Assembly (NCBI GenBank): GCA_015680685.1
Contig: MNCI01000596.1
Coordinates: 624,612 to 688,611 of the forward strand
Length of the DNA stretch: 64,000 nucleotides
Reading direction: 5' to 3'
From: Gnetum montanum
Taxonomy: Eukaryota; Streptophyta; Gnetopsida; Gnetales; Gnetaceae
In this document: piece after piece, positions 9,925 through 21,540 of the stretch
Layout: every line of letters starts with the position of its first letter
Position numbering within the stretch: the first letter of the stretch is position 1
The notes under the pieces: generated by a model
Seen by the model: only the letters and a program-made list of their open reading frames with translations
The model's database searches: none
What the model was told of the DNA's origin: nothing
Program-made: the position numbers and the translations under genes

Positions 9925-10397
9925 GTGCATAGTTTGCCTTTCCTAACAATGATTGACATAAGGTATGTTGTGTTAAAGGGCCTTCCTAAAAGCATAGGGG
10001 CTTGTACTTCTTTGAAGACTTTAATTTTTTCTAATTGTCTAGAGCTTGTTGGATTGCCATGGGCTATTGCGAATGCATCATCTTTAGAAGCATTCTATAT
10101 GGAAAATTGCTTCAACTTGCTTGATCTTCTAAATAACATTGGAGGATTGGTGTCCCTATGCTTTCTAACCATGTGTGGATGCACAAATTTGAAGTATCTA
10201 AGCATAACATTTTGCCAGTTATCCCCTTTATAGGTATTAGATCTTCATTATTGCTTCTAATTGCATGCGAATTAGGTGGATATTTTTTTTTGCAAATGTA
10301 ATCACTAAAAGTGATTTAGTTTGAAGGATGTCCTCCACTTATTAAAAGATGTGAAGAGTTGTACCAAGATGGTATAAATTTAAAATGTATATATTAA
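9925..10397 (+). pseudogene. NLR LRR block 2 and C-terminus
   Basis: The frame reads LPKSIGACTSLKTLIFSNC, GLPWAIANASSLEAF and NIGGLVSLCFLTMCGC: three consecutive plant NLR-type LRRs with the expected asparagine/cysteine positions. A stop at 10,231-10,233 interrupts it. After a frameshift, 10,323-10,397 encodes EGCPPLIKRCEELYQDG and ends at TAA, the usual end of a plant NLR LRR domain. The intervening 90 bases are out of frame. Confidence 0.7.
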
Positions 10398-12935
10398 GAC
10401 TATATATTATAGATAAATGTTATTAACATGATTAAACTAAACAAACTTTATATTAAGCATTAAATAATACTAATATAAAAATGGAAGCTTTTATTTTCAT
10501 GGTTTCACAGCCTTACAATAGTATGGTTGTAGTAATAGAAATATTATTGGATGTTGCTAAACATTTTAGTAGTAGTAACATGTGATCAAAAAAGCATCAA
10601 ATAAGAAACTATAAAGAAATTAAATAAAGATTGATTTATTCATAGTTTAATACCTTTTCAATTTTCAATATTCTTGATTGTAACCAATTTCTCTTTGAAA
10701 GTAAAATAATCAAATCAACAAGTGTTTAAAAAGTCAAAAAAATAAAAATAAAAATTTAAATGAATTGGGTTAGGATATTTTAAGGATCACTATAAATAAG
10801 CAAGTTGGGATGACTCATATTTAAAGTTCAGAAAAATTATATCTAAAACTATTGATTTCTTTCCAAAAATAAAGTTTTTTTTATAAAAGTCATGTTGACT
10901 AAAGTCAAGTTGGTAAAAATTCTAATTTGATGACTAATTGTTGAACTAACAATCTATGGTTGAATTGAAAAACTATGAAATCAACACATTACATGATTTA
11001 CATGGATAATAAAAACAAATGAAATCTAGAGAACCAACTTGCAAACAACTTCTTTAACTTAATGAATATGTTAGAAATTCATGAAATGTATAAATAAATA
11101 TTATATCCTAGGTATATTTAGCAACTACCTTTTATATTTACATCATAATATAGATTTTCCAACTTGAAAAAGCATATTAAGAGTTTTTCAAATATATTTT
11201 TATCAAGAAGGAGCTGCTTACTAGATGTGGTGGCCACATCAAGATTGATGTAGAACATGCAAAGGGGATGATTCAACTATGAAAAACATAAATTTTCCAT
11301 GATTTTGAAAATGTAATATCTCTACTATTCAAATGAGTTTCAAGTTAACCTAGGGCTTATTAAGCAACTCATTTTACAATAGATAAGCATGTAAAATTTT
11401 AGATATTGAAATTTATTTGATAATTCAAATATAGCTAGCAAAACTAGCCTTAGATAAAACTATTCACATTTCAAAATATAAATTGATAACTTATGAGATG
11501 AATATCTTAACAATATAAAGTAAGTAAATACTTATTATGAAGATCTAATGATAGTTGAAATTTTTTACACAACTAAAAAGTTTTAAATGATGGCTTGATT
11601 TGAGTTTATTTGATAGTTGAAATTTATTACACAACTATAACATCAAATGTCATTATTTAACTTCCTAAAATGTAGTGAAAGTTGATGGCACCTAAAAATC
11701 TTGATAAAATGACTAAATTCAAATATGGAATTAAAGTTGAAACTATTTGAAGATGAGATACAACAATAATTATTAATGAATAATGAATTTTAAATGAATA
11801 AATGGAAGATAATGGATAAAATTTATAATTAAATTAGTCTTCATTCATGAGAGTTACTTGTGAGTTATTTATACCATAATATGCTTATAAATTTATAGGC
11901 ATTTGCTAGGCCATGATAACTATTAAATGACGAAGGATTTTTTTTCATGGAAATAAGGTTGAAATCTGAAGGGACATGAGAGGTTGGGGCTATTTTTCAA
12001 TTGCATCCATCCATAAATATTTTAATAAAATTTTTTTATCTATTTTCTCCTATGTGCAGTAAAAAAAATTTAAAAAATGATATAACTTTTATCTTACTCA
12101 AAATTCTAACATTATCTTCATTTAATATTTGTATTTGATTTTATCTTTACAATTTTTCTTCAAGTTTTTATACTTTCTAATGTAAACATAGCCTTTAATT
12201 ACCTTGAATTTTTGCTTATTGAATTAATTTCTTGTTCTTATTTAAAGTCCACAATATGAGCAAGTAATTTGAGAAAAGGACAATGAGTCCAATTGCATCC
12301 TAGAACTAACAATAAGATTGTTGATTTGGTATCTCAAAGTTTTAGGTTTGATTTTATAGTACAATACTATGTTATAAAAATTCTAATTTGACAATGTCTT
12401 GGGAAGGGGTTAAATATTATTAAAAAATTATTTCGGGTTCCAACACCTCCCTTTCCTAAATATCTTTTTTATCTAAATGTTATTATGATAATAAAATTTT
12501 AATGTACACGAAATCATAAATTAAATGCATGGTGGGATTCAAAGTCAGGATTGCATGTACTCTATACTATATAACTCACACTTAAACTTGCTAGTGATAT
12601 GTGGCTTAAGTGATTAGCTAATTATCTTATTAGGTAAGAGGTTATTAGTTTGAGTCATACTTATTATATTCTATAATTCTTTTAAAGTAGCATGTTGGCT
12701 ATAAATCTTGAGATATAGTTCTAATAAAATTTCATATAACAATTATAATGAGATGTTTTAGATGTACTCTAGAATTTTATACATGATTAAAGAAAATCAT
12801 TTTCTTTATTCTTTCTAAATATAAAGGGATTATTGGAATTGAATGCTTTTAGCTATATGTATGTGTAGGTCAAATAGAGAACACAATGTTTTAATAGAAC
12901 TTAAGTAGAATATAACAACTTATGATTTACAATTC
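10398..12935. other. AT-rich DNA, nothing recognised
   Basis: No coding region, LTR or repeat could be supported on either strand. It is strongly A/T-rich and separates the NLR remnant from the nested gypsy block. Confidence 0.6.
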
Positions 12936-13515
12936 ATAGTTTTAATTCTAAGGGGTACACTAATACAACACTATTATATTTTGCTAAGTTTTGATAAGCA
13001 TTGACTATGCCCAATATCCAACCACAGGATCTATAAGTATAGTTGAGACACATGATTGTGATATTGTTATGGCTATGCACTAAATTAAATAATAATAGTA
13101 AAGAAATTCCTCCATATGAATTAACATGTGATGAAATCATAAACATTATTTAAATATGTATAGGAAATTAAATAACCTGAAAGGTAAATATAACCTAAGC
13201 AAGAGTTCTACAATGGAAGGGGATTAATCTTGATCTTTATTGCCAATCATGAAACACATCAAGATACATTCGACTCAAACAAAGGTATTATATGATTAAT
13301 TCTAAACCATGTGATGGTACTCGCTAACTACTACTAGGAATAAGAAAACAAGATAATAAAGATTTACTACTTATTGACCTAATGATGCCATATATGTAGT
13401 AAATGAGTTATATTTATAGACATTTATTCCTACTACCATGCTACATTTGTGATATAGCATCCTAGCTTACATGCGATATCATAGTTAATTGGCACTACAA
13501 AATAATCATTCATTA
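12936..13515 (-). repeat. Probable 3' LTR of Gy-B, degraded
   Basis: On the minus strand the LTR starts TAATGAATGATT right after a purine-rich GAGGATA, matching the Gy-D 3' junction (GAGGGTA then TGATAAAATCATT). It has a TATA box (plus strand TATTTATA, 13,411-13,418), the conserved word GGCAATAAAGATCAAGATT (cf. Gy-C and Gy-D) and near its end AGTGTACCCC, cf. GAGTGTAGGGGTACC in other copies. About 580 bp, shorter than relatives, so it has internal deletions. The left end is approximate. Confidence 0.6.
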
Positions 13516-13525
13516 TATCCTCATA
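13516..13525 (-). other. 3' polypurine tract of Gy-B
   Basis: The minus strand reads TATGAGGATA immediately 5' of the LTR start, corresponding to GTGAGGGTA in Gy-D and GGGGGTA in Gy-C. It would prime plus-strand synthesis. Confidence 0.5.
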
Positions 13526-13849
13526 ACTAACTAAAAACTAAACTTTGACTTATACAAAATTAAGAAAAAATGTCTTACAAAATAATAAGAGTGATACTAA
13601 ACTAACTAACTAACAAAGGATTGAGTTTTGCATTATAAAATTTATTCGAGTGGTTACATTACAAAAAATGAAAAAACTTAATAGACATACAAAGTTCATA
13701 AACATTGCAAGAGATTTTCAAAATTGTAAATGAAGGATCCAAAAGCTATACCTAGTAATGAAGGTTATTTATGCTTTAACGTCTCTTATAGCTACATCAT
13801 TAACTCCTTTACAATCATGTAAAAATGAGAAAACATTACCTTGAACTTC

Positions 13850-14467
13850 TCACCATCGATTTGGTCTCCAACATTCCAGGAAAGTTTGGCAAGTTGTGGT
13901 GTGGTTGGAACATTCCATGAACATGGAAATGTTGGAAACCTTTTATTTTCTTAGATAAACTACCAAGTGAAATTAGTACGTTCAATTTTAAGCAACATTA
14001 CCTTGTCCTTGTTTGCCTAGTAGTCTACCATTCTCTTTGCTAGGTTCTTTGTAACATCCCTCTAGTTTGTAAAGTTTACCTTGAGAACCTCTAACTTGAT
14101 GTTTACAATTTGCAACTTCTACTTTTCTTAATCATGAAGTTGGCATTCATGTTCATAGAGGGAGAATATAGTGGCAACTAGCTTCAATCTCTAGTTTTGA
14201 TCACAAGCTTTCAAATGTAAACATAGATAAATTAACATATCTTAGGTTATTCAATTCAAGGTCATGAGTTAGGTCTTTGATTTGAAGATCCTTCATCATA
14301 AGTTTGGCTTGATTCCTTACATTGATTCTATCTAGGATGCTTGCTTATGTTGTTGTAGTAGGTTATTGTAAAGCAATGTTTAAATTAGACTTCGATACTT
14401 TGATTTTCTTTTCATTGATCTCCTTCTATAGCTCTACTTGATCTTTGAGATGCTTTTTAAACACTTT
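13850..14467 (-). pseudogene. Gy-B ORF-X, C-terminal helical part
   Basis: The minus strand has a broken frame rich in Lys, Glu, Leu and Asn: KKHLKDQVEL, KEINEKKIKVSKSNLN, LDRINVRNQAKLMMKDL and KDLTHDLELNNLRYVNL, a coiled-coil-like composition with stops between. It is followed by a V-G-D-Q-I-D-G-E-K-F-K segment and then by the 3' polypurine tract about 330 bases on. It ends abruptly at the Gy-C insertion site (14,467/14,468) and resumes beyond Gy-C. Bases 13,526-13,849 hold its 3' non-coding end. Function unknown; a helical Gag- or Env-position protein is possible. Confidence 0.55.
14463..14467. repeat. Target-site duplication of Gy-C, left copy
   Basis: ACTTT precedes the 5' LTR; ACTTC follows the 3' LTR at 24,479-24,483. 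Four of five bases match, the length expected for Ty3/gypsy integrase. Confidence 0.65.
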
Positions 14468-15444
14468 TGATGAGACGCGATTCGCATGAGTTGCGATATC
14501 GCATACGTGATATCGCGTCGTCCCCTACAATGTCGTGTATGCCATATCACGGTCTGCCGCCACATCTATAAATAAGAGGCGACACTTCCTTTATTTCCCA
14601 TCCTAGGCTAGAAGTAGAGAAACTTTGGTAGATTGATCACTCTAGAGATAGAATATTTTCCATGTGCATGTAGTAGGAGTCCCCAAGTGAACGGATCTTT
14701 ATTTGAGCAACATTGTACCTGAATGCAAGTTTCGTACGACAATAAAGACGAGCTTTGTGGATAAACCTTGCAGTGCATGGAATAGGATTTATTACTTGTT
14801 ATTTATTACCTGTTATTTCCTACCTATTATTTATTACCCTGCAGTAGCGCTGCATGAGTACGACTTGATTACGAGCATTTACGAATGTGTACGGCTAATC
14901 AAGGAATTGGCTGCTCATCGCGATTAGATTCTCTCACCCTCAACTCATAGAATGTGGAATGAGTACAACTTGATTACAAGCATCTAAGGATGTGTACGGC
15001 TAGTCAAGGAATGGATGCTCATTACGCTTAGGCTAGTTAAGTGCCTTAGTACGACCACTTTAAGCATGTGCGTTACGTGTGGTGATCCCAGTAACGATTA
15101 GCGTTTGGTAGTCGCGGTTGCATAGTTCAGGGTGTGTACGGTAAGTGGGAATGGATGCTGACGCTAGTTAATTTAGACTTAGGTCATTAGTTAGAGTTAG
15201 CTAGTTTCTCAACCCTTCACCTCAATAGCATAGAAGAAAAACATAAAAAGATATAAAAATCATATACCTCGGACTTACTTAACCGTACACCGTGACAAAC
15301 ACAAGTAAGTCTGGGAAGACAACGAATGATTAAGCCCAAGTGTTCCATGGGGCATGTAGGCACTTAGTCTATGAAGTTCGATCAGATCGCATGTGCTACG
15401 CTTGTTTCATATGGTTGAGTGTAGGGGTACCTCGCCACTCATCA
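14468..15444 (+). repeat. 5' LTR of Gy-C
   Basis: 977 bp, bounded by TGATGAG and CTCATCA. U3 has GATATC palindromes; R/U5 has TATTTATTACC repeats near 14,795-14,840 and imperfect 60-bp repeats with GAGTACGACTTGATTACGAGC (from about 14,855 and 14,957). The end abuts the primer site with one spacer base. Confidence 0.9.
14484..14584 (+). promoter_or_regulatory. Gy-C U3: GATATC palindromes and TATA box
   Basis: GCGATATCGCATACGTGATATCGCG lies in the first 50 bases (14,493-14,517 region) with further half-decayed copies up to 14,550, then TATAAATA at 14,577-14,584. Transcription would start about 30 bases later. The arrangement matches Gy-A and the 3' LTR (TATAAATT at 23,585). Confidence 0.6.
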
Positions 15445-15445
15445 T

Positions 15446-15463
15446 TGGCGCCGTTGCCGGGGA
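15446..15463 (+). other. Primer binding site of Gy-C (tRNA-Asp)
   Basis: TGGCGCCGTTGCCGGGGA is an 18-of-18 match to the complement of the plant tRNA-Asp (GUC) 3' end with CCA, as I recall that tRNA. Confidence 0.85.
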
Positions 15464-15589
15464 CTAAGTGTTTGTGCGCCGAATAGAACATAAAGGATAT
15501 CATTCACATCATTGTGGGCCTTAACGAACCTTCGAGTTAATCAAACAAAAAAAAATTTATATAATGGTGAATTAGAACACCGATAAAAA

Positions 15590-17900
15590 ATGTCTTCTTC
15601 TCATAAGAGTAACTCACCACCTAAAGACCATAAACGAGACAGTCGGAAACATAAAACACATAACCAAAATCAGCCAGTACCTCAACAATATAAGATGACA
15701 TATACTCATCCTGATGAGTATATCCCTAACTTTACTTTTATTCTCCATCAAGATGAACAGATGAGCTGGAGAGATTTGCAAGGTAACATTGTGTTACCTC
15801 CAGATCGATCAGTCCCAAACATGCTTTTTCATGCCTTGGCATAGATAGGCATGACTGAATTATATGTTGAATACGTTGTAGACGATTTCAACATGAGGGA
15901 TTATTATCCCACAGATGCCCAACGTATGAGGGACTTAAGGCAAGAGAGTCAACATACACTGCTGAAGGGCAAAGGTCTGCACGTCCTTAGCAAAATAGGA
16001 GATGAGGAACCCCTTATAATGGGTTCTTTAGCAAACAATGTTCCCCCTCCTAACAATGATGAGGAGGTTGGGTATCAGAACCTACGATCAACGATACATA
16101 ACCATGGTTCTGATGCCCATGAACACCAACTATTCACAGAGGGAACAACCACTCATGCTAAGGACGAGCACTTAGATCGTCACCATGATCGGGGCCATAG
16201 CAGCTGAAGAGAAGGCAAGAAACATCGTCATGACGATGGTTCCCCTTCTTCTTCCCCTTCTTCACATCACTCACCCTCTCCTTCTACATCTGGGTGCAGT
16301 CACCATGAACATAAAGGTGAGGATAAAGGTAGATAAAAGGAGAGACCTCGACGGGAAAGTCGAGAGAGAGGACAAGGGCAAGGACATAGGGAGAGTAGGG
16401 AACAACGTAGACATCACAGGCATCATGAAAGAGATGACCATGATGAGCCCCTACTCGCAACCCGAAGTATGCTTAACATAACGAAGGTAGTTAGGATTCC
16501 CACAAGGCATTTAAAAGATAGTCGGATCAAACGATTAGACATGAACAATATCCCACGATTTGAAGGAGGATACAATGAAAATCCGCAAAATCATTTACAG
16601 GCATTCCACTATGCATGTGCCTTGTAGAATATAGAAAATGAGTGGCAAAAACTTAAGTTGTTTCCAAGGACACTCACCAAAGAAGTAGAGAGTTGGTATC
16701 GGTCCTTAGAAATAGAAACCATCAGGAGGTGGAGTACGATGTTAGAACTATTCAACGAAAAGTATCAGACATACTCCAGAGTGTCCAATTTGCATAAGCA
16801 GATCCAAGTATGGAAACAAGGTCATCACGAACCCTTGGATGCTGCCATGACCCACTACTACACATTGTTACATCGTTGCCCAGGCCATGGGTACGCTTAG
16901 CGGGATCAACTTCGCCACATTGTGGATGGGCTAAGGCATGGAACTAGAAGAACCCTTGGAACTTATGCCCAAGGGAGACTCTCACAACTTAGAGCCCATG
17001 AAGTACATCACTTGTTGGAGCAAGTAGCAAAAGAAGAAGGTGAGCTACGAAAAAGAAAAAGTGTGGAAGAATACAACCGTGATCCCTCTCTTCGAAAGAA
17101 GGGAGTGAAATTTTGNNNNNNNNNNNNNNNNNNNNNNNNNNNNNNNNNNNNNNNNNNNNNNNNNNNNNNNNNNNNNNNNNNNNNNNNNNNNNNNNNNNNN
17201 NNNNNNNNNNNNNNNNNNNNNNNNNNNNNNNNNNNNNNNNNNNNNNNNNNNNNNNNNNNNNNNNNNNNNNNNNNNNNNNNNNNNNNNNNNNNNNNNNNNN
17301 NNNNNNNNNNNNNNNNNNNNNNNNNNNNNNNNNNNNNNNNNNNNNNNNNNNNNNNNNNNNNNNNNNNNNNNNNNNNNNNNNNNNNNNNCACCACCAACAC
17401 AACAGTACCCTTATTGGCAACCTAATCCTTATGGTTATTATGTGTAGTAGCCGATTTTCCCAGGTGACTCTATGGGTCACATAAACCCTCCATGTTACTA
17501 CCGAGTTTAGGAGTATTTTAGGACTCCTTCTCCTTTGGGAAACACTCCATACCCACACTATCCTCCAAATCCATCCACATCTCTTGTGCCAGTAGTCCCA
17601 CCGCCAATTGCTCCAACAAAGCCTAGAGTAATTCCCACTCAACCACGACAACCCAACATTGTGAGGGCTCCCAATCCTCAATTCTCAGTTGGTTCTAACA
17701 ATCATACACCAAAAAGACCTTTCCTTAGGACCAACAATCCAACCAAACCCTTGCCTTCACAAGCGGTTGAGCATCTAAACACCTCCATACCAAATAAGGT
17801 TTCGGGAAACCCTTCGACAGAGAAATCGCGCCCAATGCATACAGTTATTTTAACACATACAGTAATCGACTGGATCAAGGTCGACCACCTTCCAAAGAAA
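15590..17900 (+). pseudogene. Gy-C gag, interrupted by stops and a sequence gap
   Basis: From ATG 15,590: N-terminal domain (THPDEY, HQDEQM, GNIVLPPDRS), an acidic/His-Arg-rich linker (HHRHHERDDHDE, about 16,400-16,450), the retrotransposon gag core (RLDMNNIPRFEGGYNENPQNHLQAF from about 16,535; KEVESWYRSLE; ELFNEKYQTY; HRCPGHGYA), a charged helix (EQVAKEEGELRKRKSVEEYNRD), the N gap, then a Pro/Gln-rich tail (NTPYPHYPPNP; PPPIAPTKPR). In-frame stops at about 15,842, 16,205, 16,626 and 16,898 match Gln, Arg or Trp codons of relatives. A CCHC knuckle like that of Gy-D probably lies in the gap. Confidence 0.8.
17116..17388. other. Assembly gap, 273 N
   Basis: A run of N within gag. Frames that appear open across it are meaningless. 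It may mark a collapsed repeat or a scaffolding gap of estimated size. Confidence 0.95.
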
Positions 17901-17929
17901 TTATCGGATCCGGGAGTCCCCCTAGTTTA

Positions 17930-18353
17930 CCTCTAATTCGCTAGGAATGAACCCCATAAGGTTCTCCTTGACTCAAGTTTCGGAGTCAACTTAATTTCAT
18001 AAGAACTGTATAAAACCTGGAACTTGCCTCCACTCAAGAAGAGAAATATTGGCTTAGAGCTGGCTGACTAGTCCATCACTATTCCTTTGGGATAGGTTGA
18101 GGACATTGTTACCACTATGGGTGGTTGATCATATCCAGCCGATTTCCTAGTGATCCAAATAAACAATGACAAAGGGGATTTCCCAATTATAATGGGAAGG
18201 GCATGGCTGAATACAATTGATGCATGCCTAGGAATCCGCAATCTTTTCCTAGAAGATCCAAGACAAATACTTTTGAAAAAATTGAGAGGAAAAGAGTTCC
18301 ATGCATCGCATATAGTGACACAGGGTGTCATTTTGTGCAGAAATCATGGGTGA
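17930..18353 (+). pseudogene. Gy-C aspartic protease
   Basis: Retropepsin-like region: V-L-L-D-S-S-F-G-V-N-L at about 17,968-18,000 stands where the family has a D-S/T-G-S/A triad, so the catalytic glycine appears replaced by serine. Then GLELAD, S-I-T-I-P-L-G, V-E-D-I-V, PADFLVIQI and DFPIIMGRAWLNTIDACLG, the usual I-x-G-R-x-W-L end of the domain. Stops lie at about 18,000, 18,070, 18,096 and 18,128. The protease would cut Gag-Pol during particle maturation. Confidence 0.75.
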
Positions 18354-18589
18354 TGCGAAGTTTAACATTGCCTGCATGCAATTGGTGTGCATAGGATATT
18401 GACATACAAAAGTGCCTATATGCGGCAGCCACACAACAAGAAAACACCCAGTAGTTGATGGCTGATAAATAGAACAACTCAACAACCTGCATGGAACTAG
18501 CTGAGGGAATAACTAGTGCTTACATTGAAAGCATAGACGTATTAGAGTAAGTCTGTTGCCAACTTCCAACCGTTAACTCCAAAAACATT

Positions 18590-19600
18590 AATTTGGGGAA
18601 GTTGGAGATTCCTGAGGAGTTTAAACAAGAGCCCCTAGATTTAAAACCATTGCCCACTGGTTTGGAATACATGACCCTTAAAAATGGAAAATCAATAATC
18701 ATCAATGCAAAGCTCGCACCCAAGCAAGAAGAAAGTTTGCTAAAGGTGATAAACAAGTGGTCAACAACCTTTGCCTGGTCATACCTTGAACTAATCGGAA
18801 TAGATCCTAGGATATGCTAGCATAGGATTTACACAGATCCCTCAATGAAACCTCGAAAGCAACCCCAGAGGTGATTGAACCCAAAGTTAAAAAAAATAGT
18901 GAAAGAGGAGATAGAGCAGCTTCTCAAGGTTGGGTTCATTTACCCTATTGCTGATAGCTAGTGGGTTAGTCCTCTTGTAATTGTATCGAAAAAAGGAGGT
19001 AAATGGAGGGTATGTATAGATTTTAGGCTATTAAATATGGCAACATTCAAAGATCACTTCCCATTGCCATTTGTTGACCAAGTATTAGACACTATAGCAG
19101 GGCATCACTATTACAGTTTTCTGGATGGGTATAGTGGGTACAACCAAATACGAATTGCGCCAGAAGACCAAGCCAAAACAACATTCACCAGTCCTTGGGG
19201 AACATTTGCATACAAACAAATGCCTTTTGGCTTGTGCAATGCAGCTGCCACATTCCAACGATTAGTTCTAAGAATATTTCAACAGCAAATAGGTAATGGA
19301 GTAGAAGTCTTCATGGACAACTTCTCCACTTATGGGATGAGCTTTGATCAAGCCCTTGACTGGTTAGAGCAAGTATTGAAATGATGTGTTGAAACCAACC
19401 TAAAGCTTAACTGGCAGAAGAGCCATTTGATGGTTCAAGAGGGCATCGTACTGGGGCATAAAATTTCACAATCAGGAATTGAGATGGATCCAGAAAAAAT
19501 TAAAGTCATCCAAGGAATTACCTGACAACCAGAAACCGTTAAAGACATTAGGTCATTTCTTGGACACACTGGCTACTATAGGAGGTTTATCGAGCACTTC
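18590..19600 (+). pseudogene. Gy-C reverse transcriptase, catalytic Asp changed
   Basis: Blocks in order: EIPEEFKQEPLDLKPLP, LAPKQEESLL, KEEIEQLLKVGFIYPI, WVSPLVIVSKKGGKWR, CIDFRLLN, HFPLPFVDQVLD, YSFLDGYSGYNQI, TTFTSPWGTFAYKQMPFGLCNA, FQRLV and at 19,310-19,321 F-M-D-N where relatives (including Gy-B) have F-M-D-D. The change GAC to AAC removes a metal-binding aspartate. After it come NLKLNWQKSH, GIVLGHKIS and [15 protein letters not shown]. Stops at about 18,820, 18,872, 18,959, 19,382 and 19,523 break it. Confidence 0.85.
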
Positions 19601-20270
19601 TCCAAAGTTGTCAAGATGTTGGTGGAATTAACAAAAAAAGATGCACCATTTGAATGGACCAAGGAATGTGAACAAGCATTCCAAACTCTCAAACCGAGGC
19701 TTGTGGAAACTCCCATTCTACAAGTCCCTGACTGGTCCAGGCCATTCCATATCATGACCGACACATCTAATTATGCCTTAGGAGCTGTACTGACACAATT
19801 AGATGAACAAAAATGACCTTATTACATCCATTGTGCCAGTAAGAGTATCACCGGTGCACAACTCAACTACATGACTACAGAAAAGGAATTAATGGTTGTA
19901 GTGTTTGCACTGGACAAATTTAGGCACTATGTATTTGGTTACAAAGTATACATCCGTACAGATCATAGTGCAATTAGGTTCCTTATGAACAAGCCAATAG
20001 TTAGCCCACGTATCATACGTTGGTTGGTAATTCTTCAGGAGTTCGATTTAACAATAGTAGACCGCAAAGGCACCGAGAATGTAGTCGCCGATCACCTATC
20101 TTGGTTGTGTTGGGACAACAAAGAGGATGAATATGCTATATCTAATCATTGTCCTAATGAAACCCTCTTTACTGGTGTAGTGAATGATCAACCCATGGAA
20201 ATAAATTGGTATAGTAGCATTCTTACTTATCTCACTTCCCAAAAAATACCATAGGGGTTGGACTTTAGGA
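19600..20270 (+). pseudogene. Gy-C RNase H and connection to integrase
   Basis: [20 protein letters not shown] and PILQVPDW lead into the RNase H domain: [14 protein letters not shown] (first catalytic Asp), TTEKELMVVVFALDKFRHY (Glu), IRTDHSAIRFL (Asp), IVDRKGTENVVADHLS (final Asp region). These residues look intact; one stop at 19,814-19,816 and one at 20,252-20,254 break the frame. The enzyme would degrade RNA of the RNA:DNA hybrid. Confidence 0.85.
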
Positions 20271-20389
20271 AGAAACAATAGTTTCTTCACAAAACCAAGT
20301 ACTTCATGGAAATCAAGGGACAACTCTATAAAGTCTATCCTGATTGCTTGGTTCGATGGTGTGTGCCTGATCAGGATCAATTAAAAGTT

Positions 20390-21430
20390 CTCTAAGATGC
20401 TCATGAGGGCCCCTGTGGGGGTCATTATGCTGGGAGATGAACGGCTACCAAGGTCCTGCTTGCAGGATATTATTGGCCAACACTATTTCGGGATGCCCAT
20501 CATTTCACCCAATCCTGTGAGCACTGCCAACGTGACGGTGGAATGATTGCTAGAATGGAGGGTCTAGAACAATGGATTCAACCTTTGGAATCCTTTGATA
20601 TCTGGGGAATAGATTTTATGGGGCCTATTACGCCGATGTCCAACGAAAAGGCATATATCATCGTTGCTGTTGATTACTTAACAAAATGGGCTGAACCAGC
20701 CATAGTAACAGATTGCACATCATCTACGGCTGCACAATTTGTACAACAACAAATCGTAAATAGGTTTGGTGTGCCACATGCACTCATCTCGGATAATGGA
20801 ACACATTTCATGGGTGCAACCTTTTGCAAAATTATGCAATGCTTAGGGGTTGAGCATAAATTGACCACACCTTACCACCCCCAAGCTAATGGCCAAGCCG
20901 AGGTTACTAACCGGGAGATTACCAGAATATTAAAGAGAATGATTAGCAAATTTAGGCGAGACTAGAGCACAAAACTAAACGACACTCTCTGGGAATACCG
21001 ATCCACTTGGAAGCTCCCTCTAGGCTATTCTCCCTATGAGTTAGTGTACAGGAAACTACCAAAGCTCCCCATACAGAATGAGCTCTGTATACTATCCATG
21101 GCTTGTGACCTCCATCTAGACCTTGACTTAGCATAGAAACAACGGTTGGAAACTCTGAACGTGCTAGACGAGAATAGATTGGTTGCACTATCATTAAATG
21201 AGTTGCATAAAGCACACAGTAAATAGTGTCATGACTTAAGAATTCGAAGGCTTAGGTACCAACCGGGAGACAAGGTCCTTTATTGGAATCCCACGCATGT
21301 ACCTCAGTGTACAAAATTTCAAACATTGTGGGAAGGACCCTATATTATTCATACAACCTTCCCCTCTAGAGCCATGATGATATACAAACCTAACAGCCCA
21401 GATAAATGATTATTGGTTAACGTACAACAA
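20390..21430 (+). pseudogene. Gy-C integrase
   Basis: The H2C2 zinc-binding motif reads AHEGPCGGHYAG then CEHCQRDG (20,398-20,540). The core has GIDFMGP (first Asp about 20,611), ISDNGTHF (Asp 20,792-20,794) and NGQAEVTNRE (Glu 20,900-20,902), a D,D-35-E spacing. The C-terminal part has LPLGYSPYELVY and YQPGDKVLYWN, with FQTLWEGPYI, and no chromodomain follows. The core is open for 140 codons (20,543-20,965), but stops lie at 20,393, 20,440, 20,963, 21,137 and 21,226 or nearby. It would join element DNA to the chromosome. Confidence 0.85.
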
Positions 21431-21530
21431 ACAAAACCTTTTCGTGAACCCGCAACAACCAGTACAAGTTACACACCCACTAGTGGGCAACCTCGCTCAT
21501 TATTTCGGATCTCTCCCTTACAACTCAGTC

Positions 21531-21540
21531 ATGGGGGAGA
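21531..21540 (+). other. Internal polypurine tract after Gy-C pol
   Basis: ATGGGGGAGA within CAGTCATGGGGGAGATGG directly follows the pol region, nearly 2 kb before the real 3' polypurine tract. A T-rich stretch (TTTTGTTTTAC words, 21,577-21,665) follows. The same pair of signals occurs after integrase in Gy-B and in the inverted pol of Gy-D. Confidence 0.6.

Larger units (their letters stand above)
4882..10397 (+). pseudogene. NLR disease-resistance gene remnant with LRRs
   Basis: Pieces of one plus-strand NLR-type gene occur in order: a 116-codon N-terminal helical domain (4,882-5,228), a short second exon and the start of NB-ARC repeated four times (5,229-7,026), one true P-loop (7,003-7,029), LRRs (8,297-8,755 and 9,925-10,240) and a typical NLR C-terminus at 10,323-10,397 (GCPPLIKRCEE then stop). 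Intact NLRs are cytoplasmic or nuclear immune receptors. Nearly all NB-ARC motifs after the P-loop (kinase-2, RNBS, GLPL, MHD) are missing, and a retrotransposon gag fragment lies between the LRR blocks. It cannot make a functional receptor. That all pieces belong to a single former gene is inferred from order, strand and family. Confidence 0.75.

Noticed and set aside
15446-15463. tRNA-like sequence
   Set aside because: Only the 18 bases complementary to a tRNA 3' end are present; it is a primer binding site, not a tRNA gene.
16989-17681. Long open frames of 120-230 codons on both strands around 17.1-17.4 kb
   Set aside because: They are produced by translating the run of N.
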